Shown: piece by piece, positions 1 through 8,751 of the stretch
How the letters are laid out: each line of letters opens with the position of its first letter
How positions within the stretch are numbered: the first letter of the stretch is position 1
NCBI GenBank assembly: GCA_032622095.1
Contig: CP136062.1
Location: forward strand, 166,228,090 to 166,292,089
Length of the DNA: 64,000 bases
Source: Siphonodentalium dalli
Lineage: Eukaryota; Mollusca; Scaphopoda; Gadilida; Siphonodentaliidae
Direction: 5' to 3'
The notes under the pieces: model-generated
What the model saw: only the letters and a program-made list of their open reading frames with translations
What the model was told of the DNA's origin: nothing
Databases searched by the model: none
Made by a program: the position numbers and the translations under genes

Positions 1-200
1 CATGTACCCATGCTATGACATACTTAAAGGGGGATAATGCACACACGGTGTGTGGAATGTTAAAGTGACACGAGGTAAGGGACGTTATGTAATATTGGTG
101 TGTGAATATTAAAGGAGCATTCGCGCTATACAAACTCCCCTCCCCACTTATAGATATATAACGAAGACGAGAATAACATGTTGATGAAGTTTATTGAAAT

Positions 201-1055
201 TTAATCATTGTCTGAATCTTCGACCGTTAGATTTACTTCTAAGAGTTTCTTGAATTTTCTCATCGCTTCATCTGCAGCCCATTCATTATTATATCCGCGT
301 TTGGTCAGTTTGACCATTTTCTTCATGATCGTGTTATGTATGGGTGATGTTTTCAATCGATACTGGTATTCTATTAATCGTCTATAACTTTTGCGAAACA
401 GAGCAAACTCTGTGTCGATGGTATCCTCTTTTCCCGACATGCTCTCATCTCCCGAAATGCTCTCTTCTTCTTTCACATCATTGGTGACGCGTTTCATCAT
501 ACTTTTGAATGTGTCCATCTCGTTGACACATCGCGCAGCTTTCTTAAGACCGAATACCGTTCTACTACCGACGACATTACCATCTTTTGAATCTGATAGC
601 GTTCCCCGTTCATCTTCATCTGTATCTTCTCCGAAGAGAGTTGTTTTTGTCTCAGACATAACTCCGTGTTCATCCGGGTCCTCAGTTAATTTTCGTTTTA
701 ACTTATTTTCTTGACACCAGTTTTTTACGTGTCTCTGAACATCATAATGATCTGCGAACAAAAGCCCGCATTCATTACAAGAGTACGACATGTCTTCTCG
801 AATGTCTCTGTTTTGATGGTTCTTCTTATTAATTTCATCGAGCTCACCAGGTGGCCGTATGTCGTTAGTATAGTCATTATGTTGACCCTGGGGCACAATA
901 TAATTATATGTTATGCCCTTCTGTTGACCGGGGAGTTCTCTGTCATCGTATTTCATCGCATTCTGTTGACCCTGGGTCTCAGTTTCTTTTGTATGTTTTT
1001 TCATCCCATTCTGTTCATCTGGGTGTTCTCTGTCTTTTTGGAGATTATATTTCAT
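201..1055 (-). CDS. ORF2 copy 1: C2HC zinc-finger acidic protein of the virus-like element
   Basis: A 284-residue protein of unknown function. Residues 1-60 hold short imperfect repeats around QQNAMK/QQKGIT. Residues 93-114 form a C2HC-type finger (C93, C96, H109, C114). Residues about 137-215 are acidic and Ser-rich, and the last ~65 residues are basic and probably helical (FRKSYRRLIEYQ...). Paired ATPase and zinc-finger genes of this kind recur in invertebrate virus-like elements; this is recalled, not searched. It lies downstream of ORF1 on the same strand and in the same frame. The stop is followed at once by a poly(A) signal (TTTATT on + at 190-195), so one transcript probably covers both ORFs. 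It has E24 where the other copies have D. Confidence 0.75.
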   Translation of the reverse strand: MKYNLQKDREHPDEQNGMKKHTKETETQGQQNAMKYDDRELPGQQKGITYNYIVPQGQHNDYTNDIRPPGELDEINKKNHQNRDIREDMSYSCNECGLLFADHYDVQRHVKNWCQENKLKRKLTEDPDEHGVMSETKTTLFGEDTDEDERGTLSDSKDGNVVGSRTVFGLKKAARCVNEMDTFKSMMKRVTNDVKEEESISGDESMSGKEDTIDTEFALFRKSYRRLIEYQYRLKTSPIHNTIMKKMVKLTKRGYNNEWAADEAMRKFKKLLEVNLTVEDSDND

Positions 1056-1088
1056 GCCATTCCATTCACCCCTATGTTGGTTCGTGTC

Positions 1089-1964
1089 CTATTTTAGTAC
1101 ATTCTGTCGCAGACGTAATGTGTCCGGTGTTGCGGCTTTTAAATCCACCAGTAGGTAACCGTACGGTTCACTCGTCGCTTCCGAAAACTCTCGAACCATA
1201 CGCTGAGGACATTCAGGATACATCTGTCTTGATAATGTTGAAATTAATCCCTTGTCGATTGGGTTATTGAACAATACCAAATATTGACAATTTCGTCGTT
1301 GCGTTGGATCTTTGTTGTAGTAGAAATTCTGGTTCAAACTTATCAAAGATAAGTTCAAATGGTGACTTCCTTCGGAATGCAAATCATTAACTCTCTGGTC
1401 TTTTGATGAAGTTTGCATCAAGTCATCGAGTATAACTAGATTTTTATACAGGGGGTTGATAAGAGAATCCAAGTTTGCTGGTATTCCTCGTATAAAGTTG
1501 ACCTGAGGGGTGACGGTATACTTTAATTCGTCATATAGGGGCTGCCAATATTTATAAAACCATATTATTCTGTCAGGTGCGGGTGATATTTTTGAGGCAG
1601 ACTTTTGTAGCAAGGTTTTCACGAAGTATGTCTTACCACAAGATGTAGGTCCACTTACACATGCCGTGAATGGATGCTTGAAAATAAAATCTTCATGGAC
1701 ATTGGCCATTGGATCATCAAAGCAGGATGTTATGTCGCTTTGTTGCTGTTTCCCCTGCTGGTGTTGTAGTATCTGGTGTTGCTGTAATGGCTTTTGTTGT
1801 GGCTGATGATACTGCTGCCTGTTGCTGCTACTGTCTGTTGCTGTTGCTTGGTGCTGCTGCTGTGGTTGTCGGTTAACAAACTCAGTGTGCTTAGATTGTA
1901 CATGTCTTATCAAATCATGGTTCCGCACATACCCCCTAGAGCAAATTGAACACTGGTGCTTCAT
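1089..1964 (-). CDS. ORF1 copy 1: C2H2 zinc finger - Gln/His-rich - P-loop ATPase
   Basis: A 291-residue protein. Residues 5-26 form a C2H2 finger (C5, C8, H21, H26). Residues 33-75 are rich in Gln and His. Residues 98-291 are a P-loop ATPase with Walker A GPTSCGKT at 105-112, Walker B LVILDD at 176-181 and a polar sensor-like SLNQN at 209-213. The C-terminus (EATSEPYGYLLVDLK) resembles viral genome-packaging ATPases of the FtsK/HerA (A32) type, and related proteins occur in virus-like elements of many invertebrates; this recall was not searched. Likely role: NTP-driven DNA handling or packaging, with the finger binding DNA. The start lies 37 bases past a TATAAA box. The protein ends at a TAG (1089-1091) 33 nt upstream of ORF2 and in the same frame. 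It differs from copy 3 at K58 (Q) and L172 (R). Confidence 0.8.
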   Translation of the reverse strand: MKHQCSICSRGYVRNHDLIRHVQSKHTEFVNRQPQQQHQATATDSSSNRQQYHQPQQKPLQQHQILQHQQGKQQQSDITSCFDDPMANVHEDFIFKHPFTACVSGPTSCGKTYFVKTLLQKSASKISPAPDRIIWFYKYWQPLYDELKYTVTPQVNFIRGIPANLDSLINPLYKNLVILDDLMQTSSKDQRVNDLHSEGSHHLNLSLISLNQNFYYNKDPTQRRNCQYLVLFNNPIDKGLISTLSRQMYPECPQRMVREFSEATSEPYGYLLVDLKAATPDTLRLRQNVLK

Positions 1965-2001
1965 TTATACTTGACTAAAATGTCTCGGTATATGGATTTC
2001 C

Positions 2002-2007
2002 TTTATA
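2002..2007 (-). promoter_or_regulatory. TATA box of ORF1 copy 1
   Basis: Mirror image of the copy 2 box; reads TATAAA on the minus strand upstream of the start at 1964. Confidence 0.5.
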
Positions 2008-2323
2008 AAAATGTTCCTTATAACCTAAAAATATGTCATGTCCGTATGTTTGATAACTTTATGTAGATGAAATAGTCTGCCGGAGAAGCACTGTGTATAC
2101 GGGGAATCAACAGGTCTTGTCGGTAAGAGAGTCAGACGAGAAGTGAAGTATCGACTATTAAAACATAGTAATGCGATAGCGAACATCAAACGAGTCTGGA
2201 CACGCATATCTGTCAAAAGATACAAATAGCCGTCATTGGTCAATCTATCCTCGGTATCACTTTTCGTTTTACAAAATCAATTTCACCGAGAGGTTCCCTC
2301 GTCATTTGTAGTGACGTAATTGT

Positions 2324-2440
2324 GGCACCGCCGCCGGCGGCGGCGGCAGCGGCATTGCGGTATTTTACTGCGGCGGCGGCGCCGCCGCCGCCGCCGCCGG
2401 GGTCCGCCGCCGGCGGACCCCCGCAGTAAAATACTGCAAT

Positions 2441-2471
<31 letters not shown>

Positions 2472-2541
2472 CCGCCGGCGGACCCCCGCAGTAAAATACT
2501 GCAATGCCGCCGCCGCCGCCGCCGCCGCCGGCGGCGGTGCC
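2324..2541. repeat. GC-rich hinge of dimer 1
   Basis: An imperfect hairpin at the palindrome centre, built from CCG/GCC runs and several copies of a 'cgcagtaaaatactgcaatg' motif. It is framed by perfect arms ('ggtgccacaattacgtcac' on the right, its complement on the left). The interior is not perfectly symmetric. It is ~218 bp, against ~200 bp in dimer 2. Confidence 0.85.
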
Positions 2542-2608
2542 ACAATTACGTCACTACAAATGACGAGGGAACCTCTCGGTGAAATTGATTTTGTAAAACG
2601 AAAAGTGA

Positions 2609-2755
2609 TACCGAGGATAGATTGACCAATGACGGCTATTTGTATCTTTTGACAGATATGCGTGTCCAGACTCGTTTGATGTTCGCTATCGCATTACTAT
2701 GTTTTAATAGTCGATACTTCACTTCTCGTCTGACTCTCTTACCGACAAGACCTGT
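2609..2755 (+). repeat. Hinge-proximal direct repeat of unit 2
   Basis: About 147 bp from 'accgaggatagattgacc' to 'accgacaagacctgt'. It recurs in the same orientation at 5339-5490, on the far side of the two ORFs, with about 10% divergence by eye. Mirror or shifted copies flank the ORFs in the other units. Confidence 0.8.
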
Positions 2756-2857
2756 TGATTCCCCGTATACACAGTGCTTCTCCGGCAGACTATTTCATCT
2801 ACATAAAGTTATCAAACATACGGACATGACATATTTTTAGGTTATAAGGAACATTTT

Positions 2858-2863
2858 TATAAA
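2858..2863 (+). promoter_or_regulatory. TATA box of ORF1 copy 2
   Basis: TATAAA followed by GG, 37 bases before the ORF1 ATG (2901). It is conserved in all four units: 2002-2007 (minus, copy 1), 10553-10558 (minus, copy 3) and 11392-11397 (plus, copy 4). This is the only good core-promoter match between the GC hinge and the ORFs. Confidence 0.5.
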
Positions 2864-2900
2864 GGAAATCCATATACCGAGACATTTTAGTCAAGTATAA

Positions 2901-3761
2901 ATGAAGCACCAGTGTTCAATTTGCTCTAGGGGGTATGTGCGGAACCATGATTTGATAAGACATGTACAATCTAAGCACACTGAGTTTGTTAACCGACAAC
3001 CACAGCAGCAGCACCAAGCAACAGCAACAGACAGTAGCAGCAACAGGCAGCAGTATCATCAGCCACAACAACAGCCATTACAGCAACACCAGATACTACA
3101 ACACCAGCAGGGGAAACAGCAACAAAGCGACATAACATCCTGCTTTGATGATCCAATGGCCAATGTCCATGAAGATTTTATTTTCAAGCACGTATTCACG
3201 GCATGTGTAAGTGGACCTACATCTTGTGGTAAGACATACTTCGTGAAAACCTTGCTACAAAAGTCTGCCTCAAAAATATCACCCGCACCTGACAGAATAA
3301 TATGGTTTTATAAATATTGGCAGCCCCTATATGACGAATTAAAGTATACCGTCACCCCTCAGGTCAACTTTATACGAGGAATACCAGCAAACTTGGATTC
3401 TCTTATCAACCCCCGGTATAAAAATCTAGTTATACTCGATGACTTGATGCAAACTTCATCAAAAGACCAGAGAGTTAATGATTTGCATTCCGAAGGAAGT
3501 CACCATTTGAACTTATCTTTGATAAGTTTGAACCAGAATTTCTACTACAACAAAGATCCAACGCAACGACGAAATTGTCAATATTTGGTATTGTTCAATA
3601 ACCCAATCGACAAGGGATTAATTTCAACATTATCAAGACAGATGTATCCTGAATGTCCTCAGCGTATGGTTCGAGAGTTTTCGGAAGCGACGAGTGAACC
3701 GTACGGTTACCTACTGGTGGATTTAAAAGCCGCAACACCGGACACATTACGTCTGCGATAG
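2901..3761 (+). CDS. ORF1 copy 2: zinc finger - ATPase, stop five codons early
   Basis: The same protein as copy 1, with finger, Gln/His-rich stretch, Walker A and Walker B all intact, but 286 residues long. CAG of copies 1 and 3 is TAG here (3759-3761), removing the last five residues. The TAG that ends copies 1 and 3 is GAG here (3774-3776). After the early TAG the frame stays open for 16 codons to the ORF2 start at 3810. Residue 98 is Val instead of Pro. All these states are shared with copy 4. The missing residues lie beyond the ATPase core, so the protein may still be functional. Confidence 0.78.
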   Translation: MKHQCSICSRGYVRNHDLIRHVQSKHTEFVNRQPQQQHQATATDSSSNRQQYHQPQQQPLQQHQILQHQQGKQQQSDITSCFDDPMANVHEDFIFKHVFTACVSGPTSCGKTYFVKTLLQKSASKISPAPDRIIWFYKYWQPLYDELKYTVTPQVNFIRGIPANLDSLINPRYKNLVILDDLMQTSSKDQRVNDLHSEGSHHLNLSLISLNQNFYYNKDPTQRRNCQYLVLFNNPIDKGLISTLSRQMYPECPQRMVREFSEATSEPYGYLLVDLKAATPDTLRLR

Positions 3762-3809
3762 AATGTACTAAAAGAGGACACGAACCAACATAGGGGTGAA
3801 TGGAATGGC

Positions 3810-4664
3810 ATGAAATATAATCTCCAAAAAGACAGAGAACACCCAGATGAACAGAATGGGATGAAAAAACATACAAAAGACACTGAGACCCAGGGTCAAC
3901 AGAATGCGATGAAATACGATGACAGAGAACTCCCCGGTCAACAGAAGGGCATAACATATAATTATATTGTGCCCCAGGGTCAACATAATGACTATACTAA
4001 CGACATACGGCCACCTGGTGAGCTCGATGAAATTAATAAGAAGAACCATCAAAACAGAGACATTCGAGAAGACATGTCGTACTCTTGTAATGAATGCGGG
4101 CTTTTGTTCGCAGATCATTATGATGTTCAGAGACACGTAAAAAACTGGTGTCAAGAAAATAAGTTAAAACGAAAATTAACTGAGGACCCGGATGAACACG
4201 GAGTTATGTCCGAGACAAAAACAACTCTCTTCGGAGAAGATACAGATGAAGATGAACGGGGAACGCTATCAGATTCAAAAGATGGTAATGTCGTCGGTAG
4301 TAGAACGGTATTCGGTCTTAAGAAAGCTGCGCGATGTGTCAACGAGATGGACACATTCAAAAGTATGATGAAACGCGTCACCAATGATGTGAAAGAAGAA
4401 GAGAGCATTTCGGGAGATGAGAGCATGTCGGGAAAAGAGGATACCATCGACACAGAGTTTGCTCTGTTTCGCAAAAGTTATAGACGATTAATAGAATACC
4501 AGTATCGATTGAAAACATCACCCATACATAACACGATCATGAAGAAAATGGTCAAACTGACCAAACGCGGATATAATAATGAATGGGCTGCAGATGAAGC
4601 GATGAGAAAATTCAAGAAACTCTTAGAAGTAAATCTAACGGTCGAAGATTCAGACAATGATTAA
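3810..4664 (+). CDS. ORF2 copy 2: C2HC zinc-finger acidic protein
   Basis: 284 residues, with the C2HC finger at 93-114, the acidic Ser/Glu-rich middle and the basic C-terminus described for copy 1. It is in frame with ORF1 copy 2, 48 nt beyond its TAG, with no other stop in the gap. TAA at 4662-4664 is followed five bases later by AATAAA (4670-4675). The ~45-nt repeats that encode the N-terminal QQNAMK-like motifs begin upstream of the ATG, in the gap. Function unknown; nucleic-acid binding through the finger is inferred. Confidence 0.75.
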   Translation: MKYNLQKDREHPDEQNGMKKHTKDTETQGQQNAMKYDDRELPGQQKGITYNYIVPQGQHNDYTNDIRPPGELDEINKKNHQNRDIREDMSYSCNECGLLFADHYDVQRHVKNWCQENKLKRKLTEDPDEHGVMSETKTTLFGEDTDEDERGTLSDSKDGNVVGSRTVFGLKKAARCVNEMDTFKSMMKRVTNDVKEEESISGDESMSGKEDTIDTEFALFRKSYRRLIEYQYRLKTSPIHNTIMKKMVKLTKRGYNNEWAADEAMRKFKKLLEVNLTVEDSDND

Positions 4665-4669
4665 ATTTC

Positions 4670-4675
4670 AATAAA
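4670..4675 (+). terminator. Poly(A) signal after ORF2 copy 2
   Basis: AATAAA five bases after the ORF2 stop. The same signal follows ORF2 in each unit: 190-195 (minus), 8741-8746 (minus) and 13204-13209 (plus). A single signal after ORF2 and none after ORF1 suggests one shared mRNA. Confidence 0.6.
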
Positions 4676-4739
4676 CTTCATCAACATGTTATTCTCGTCT
4701 TCGTTATATATCTATAAGTGGGGAGGGGGGTTTGTATAG

Positions 4740-5250
4740 CGAGAATGCTCCTTTAATATTCACACACCAATATTACATAACGTCCCTTACCTCGTGTCAC
4801 TTTAACATTCCACACACCGTGTGTGCATTATCCCCCTTTAAGTATGTCATAGCATGGGTACATGTAAGATAATATAACACTATGACTATGTCTGTATCTG
4901 TTGTTGGTAAGATGTGAAATATAAATTTCAGTTCATTCGTGTAGTAATTTCGTATATGTTAAACGCTCTTCATTCGTGCGCTTGTATTGTTAACATTCAT
5001 TCATAATGAGTGTCCCTTTAGAGTGTCTTGTGTTCCTTTAAGATTCAAACACCAATATTACATCACGTCCCTTGTTTCGTGTCACTTTAACTCCTTGAGT
5101 GTATTGCCCCTTCGAATGATGTCATAGCATGGGTACATGTAAGATAGTATAACACTATGACTATGTCTGTATCTGTTGTTGGTAAGATGTGAAATATAAA
5201 TTTCAGTTCATTCGTGTAATAATTTCGTATATGTTCAACACTCTTCATTC
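4740..5250. repeat. Two-copy degenerate tandem repeat in the tail of unit 2
   Basis: A ~275-bp unit occurs twice, anchored by 'agcatgggtacatgta' at about 4852 and 5127, each followed by 'tatctgttgttggtaagatg' and ending in 'cttcattcgt'. Equivalents lie at 8160-8660 and 13270-13790. Confidence 0.8.
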
Positions 5251-5291
5251 GTAAGAGTAATTATGACCTCCGGCTTCGCGCCGATTGTGTA

Positions 5292-5490
5292 CTGAGCTGA
5301 CACCGGGGATAAATTGACCAATGACTGCTATTGTACTGAGCTGACACCGGGGATAAATTGACCAATGACTGCCATTGTATCCTTTGACAGATATGCGTGC
5401 GCAGACTCGTTTGATGTTCGCTATCGCATTACTATGTTTTAATAGCCGAGCCTTCACTTCTCGTCTGACTCTCTTACCGACAAGACCTGT
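5292..5490 (+). repeat. Hinge-distal direct repeat of unit 2
   Basis: The second copy of the flanking direct repeat. Its first part ('caccggggataaattgacc...') is itself duplicated in tandem (5296-5338 and 5339-5385). Together with 2609-2755 it brackets the coding region like short LTRs. No primer-binding site or reverse transcriptase is present, so it is not a retroelement. Confidence 0.75.
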
Positions 5491-5954
5491 CTACACAGTA
5501 CTTCTCCTTGGTCTGTGATTGAGTGTACAAAATCTCTTGTCAAGTGAACACCTGCACATTATCTATTTTCTAAACATCGAACTTGTCTGAACCTATCAAC
5601 TGATACAATAGCAGTGATATAATGTTACATCATCGGTGCTAACTGGAGTTTTGGTATACAAAATGATCGTAAGTGTGAATGGAGTGATAAGTGGTTATTA
5701 CGTAATGTTGTTATAACAATGACACCGAAGCAATTTCTATTATTGAGTGTCTCACGACCTGGACGTATTATGTATGCATGTTTTGGATAACTAATTATCG
5801 TGTTAATGCTAACAATGACACAGTTTATCAACCTTAATTGATACTAACCCGTTAAACAACTAATTCTGCTCAGACATTAAATCGATATGTTTTCTGAATA
5901 GCATATAATTGTGAACGGGAATATAATAGAATTCATTTGGTAAAGCAAGGTGTG

Positions 5955-5987
5955 ACACACGACATTGTTACCCACAATGTCGTGTGT
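5955..5987. other. 14-bp perfect stem, 5-base loop hairpin (unit 2)
   Basis: 'acacacgacattgt', loop 'taccc', then the exact complement of the stem. It is preserved in each complete tail: 7430-7462 (unit 3, inverted) and 14489-14521 (unit 4). It lies in the non-coding tail away from any ORF. A replication or processing site is possible; this is inference. Confidence 0.6.
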
Positions 5988-6469
5988 GATTACGTGTACA
6001 TAATATGTTCCATCGAATATGACAATTCATTCTGGGGGTTGTAATTTCGCATTACCCTTTTTTCGTCCACTCGTGATTCAAGATAGTACATCTCAATACT
6101 TCCAATAATTCACGATAATACACACCTGTCATATACTCAATAACTTCATCGGGGATAGAGAAGATAAGAATAAACGCTCTTTATTATTTATGTAAGAGTA
6201 ATGGTGTCTATTTTCAGGTATGACAATTATATATGTATGAACTGCGTCCGATAAACACTGGAATGTATGCATTCATACCGATGGTCACAATGTCCAACAT
6301 TACAGCGACTGTCCATACACATATAATTGGTATAAAGATATTTCTAAACATCGATTAATAAATACATTGAAACATTGGTTGAACAAAAAAATAACGAAAG
6401 ATATTACACACAAATAATTTTATAAACATTCGACATGTTTTAATATCGAGATTATCAGAAACCGAAAAC

Positions 6470-6611
6470 TTGTGCAATCGCGGAAGGATATAATTCGATG
6501 TTGCGCCCTCGTGCTAACACTCGTGCCGTATAAACAAACACATTAACACACTCGTATAGTTGTATGTATTCCACGAGAAATGGCTGATTACATACGCACG
6601 AGAAGAATAGG
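6470..6611. other. Spacer between dimers, similar to 15838-15975
   Basis: Non-element sequence after the tail of unit 2 ('tgtgcaatcgcggaagg...'). It resembles 15838-15975 ('tgtgccatcgcggaag...', 'cgtgccgtat...aacaaac...cattaacac') in the same orientation at roughly 75% identity by eye. It is probably flanking DNA or another repeat captured between the dimers. Confidence 0.6.
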
Positions 6612-6946
6612 GGTCTCGTTAGCCTCACATCTCAAAATAGAATCTTTGGGTCTAAAATTGTTTGAGGGTAAAATTGTTTGAGGGTAAAATTGTTTGAGGG
6701 TAAAATTGGTTGTACTAAAATATTCTCAAAACTTCCAAAATATCAAAACCCAAAACTTCCAAAATATCAAAACCCAAAAAAAAAATTCAAAACTTCCAAA
6801 ATTTATTTTTCCAAAAAATTTCAAAAACCCAAAACTTCCAAAAACAAAAAATTCAAAACCCCAAAATTATTTTTCCAAAAGAAAAAATTTCAAAACCCCC
6901 AAAATTATTTCTCCAAAAAAAAAGTTTAAATAAAAAATTTATAACG
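6612..6946 (+). repeat. AT-rich terminal repeat, left end of dimer 2
   Basis: Contains 'gcctcacatctcaaaatag', then about three tandem copies of 'ttgagggtaaaattgt', then runs of 'aaaacttccaaaatatc'. It occurs inverted at 15004-15339, so it acts as the terminal inverted repeat of dimer 2. It is missing from the right end of dimer 1 at 6469. Confidence 0.75.
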
Positions 6947-7429
6947 AGTTTTCGGTTTCTGATAATCTCGATATTAAAAAATGTCGAATGTTAATAAAAT
7001 TATTTGTGTGTAATATCTTTCGTTATTTTTTTGTTCAACCAATGTTTCAATGTATTTATTAATCGATGTTTAGAAATATCTTTATACCAATTATATGTGT
7101 ATGGACAGTCGCTGTAATGTTGGACATTGTGACCATCGGTATGAATGCATACATTCCAGTGTTTATCGGACGCAGTTCATACATATATAATTGTCATACC
7201 TGAAAATAGACACCATTACTCTTACATAAATAATAAAGAGCGTTTATTCTTAACTTCTCTATCCCCGATGAAGTTATTGAGTATATGACAGGTGTGTATT
7301 ATCGTGAATTATTGGAAGTATTGAGATGTACTATCTTGAATCACGAGTGGACGAAAAAAGGGTAATGCGAAATTACAACCCCCAGAATGAATTGTCATAT
7401 TCGATGGAACATATTATGTACACGTAATC

Positions 7430-7462
7430 ACACACGACATTGTGGGTAACAATGTCGTGTGT
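7430..7462. other. Conserved stem-loop (unit 3)
   Basis: Mirror image of the hairpin at 5955-5987, with identical stem and loop. Confidence 0.6.
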
Positions 7463-8751
7463 CACACCTTGCTTTACCAAATGAATTCTATTATATTCCC
7501 GTTCACAATTATATGCTATTCAGAAAACATATCGATTTAATGTCTGAGCAGAATTAGTTGTTTAACGGGTTAGTATCAATTAAGGTTGATAAACTGTGTC
7601 ATTGTTAGCATTAACACGATAATTAGTTATCCAAAACATGCATACATAATACGTCCAGGTCGTGAGACACTCAATAATAGAAATTGCTTCGGTGTCATTG
7701 TTATAACAACATTACGTAATAACCACTTATCACTCCATTCACACTTACGATCATTTTGTATACCAAAACTCCAGTTAGCACCGATGATGTAACATTATAT
7801 CACTGCTATTGTATCAGTTGATAGGTTCAGACAAGTTCGATGTTTAGAAAATAGATAATGTGCAGGTGTTCACTTGACAAGAGATTTTGTACACTCAATC
7901 ACAGACCAAGGAGAAGTACTGTGTAGACAGGTCTTGTCGGTAAGAGAGTCAGACGAGAAGTGAAGACTCGGCTATTAAAACATAGTAATGCGATAGCGAA
8001 CATCAAACGAGTCTGCGCACGCATATCTGTCAAAGGATACAATGGCAGTCATTGGTCAATTTATCCCCGGTGTCAGCTCAGTACAATAGCAGTCATTGGT
8101 CAATTTATCCCCGGTGTCAGCTCAGTACACAATCGGCACGAAACCGGAGGTCATAATTACTCTTACGAATGAAGAGCGTTGAACATATACGAAATTATTA
8201 CACGAATGAACTGAAATTTATATTTCACATCTTACCAACAACAGATACAGACATAGTCATAGTGTTATACTATCTTACATGTACCCATGCTATGACATCA
8301 TTCGAAGGGGCAATACACTCAAGGAGTTAAAGTGACACGAAACAAGGGACGTGATGTAATATTGGTGTTTGAATCTTAAAGGAACACAAGACACTCTAAA
8401 GGGACACTCATTATGAATGAATGTTAACAATACAAGCGCACGAATGAAGAGCGTTGAACATATACGAAATTACTACACGAATGAACTGAAATTTATATTT
8501 CACATCTTACCAACAACAGATACAGACATAGTCATAGTGTTATATTATCTTACATGTACCCATGCTATGACATACTTAAAGGGGGATAATGCACACACGG
8601 TGTGTGGAATGTTAAAGTGACACGAGGTAAGGGACGTTATGTAATATTGGTGTGTGAATATTAAAGGAGCATTCGCGCTATACAAACCCCCTCCCCACTT
8701 ATAGATATATAACGAAGACGAGAATAACATGTTGATGAAGTTTATTGAAAT

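Larger units (their letters stand above)
1..6469. mobile_element. Head-to-head dimer 1 of a ~4-kb virus-like element (left end cut by window)
   Basis: Positions n and 4865-n are reverse complements from the window start to the GC hinge at 2324-2541, so unit 1 (minus strand, 1-2432) and unit 2 (plus strand, 2433-6469) are a head-to-head pair. Each carries ORF1 (zinc finger plus ATPase) and then ORF2 (zinc finger). Unit 2 continues through a 1.8-kb non-coding tail and stops abruptly after 'accgaaaact' at 6469, where an unrelated spacer begins. Unit 1 is incomplete because the window starts inside its tail. The two arms differ by a few substitutions, so they are not one sequence read twice. The gene content (ATPase plus zinc-finger protein, no polymerase or integrase) suggests a non-autonomous virus-derived element. 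The family assignment is inference. Confidence 0.85.
4676..6469. other. Non-coding tail of unit 2 (mirrored in units 3 and 4)
   Basis: 1.8 kb downstream of ORF2 holding the tandem repeat, the distal direct repeat and the hairpin, then AT-rich sequence to the tail end. Short frames here (70, 68 and 67 codons) are conserved only as far as the DNA is. I see no protein motif or codon bias in them. Mirror tails: 6947-8740 and 13210-15003. Confidence 0.6.

Noticed and set aside
391-1270. Frames of 107-128 codons antisense to ORF1/ORF2 (and their copies)
   Set aside because: Shadows of the real genes in all four units; no independent start context or homology.
2025-2243. 72-codon frame next to each GC hinge (also 2622-2840, 10576-10794, 11156-11374)
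   Set aside because: Conserved only because the DNA is duplicated. It overlaps the direct repeat, whose second copy reads in a different frame and strand. No motif.
2240-2625. Arg- or Ala-rich frames across the GC hinge
   Set aside because: Direct translation of GCC/CCG runs; length varies with the repeat.
2609-5490. LTR retrotransposon
   Set aside because: Flanking direct repeats exist, but there is no reverse transcriptase, gag, primer-binding site or polypurine tract between them.
5245-5831. 70- and 68-codon frames in the unit tails (also 7586-8172, 13779-14365)
   Set aside because: Lie in the tandem and direct repeats; no domain, no codon signal.
6640-6712. 'ttgagggtaaaattg' repeats as telomeric sequence
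   Set aside because: Only about three copies, and the unit does not match known animal telomere repeats.
6678-6933. Lys-rich frames in the AT-rich repeat (also 15018-15273)
   Set aside because: Translation of 'aaaacttccaaaatatc' low-complexity sequence.
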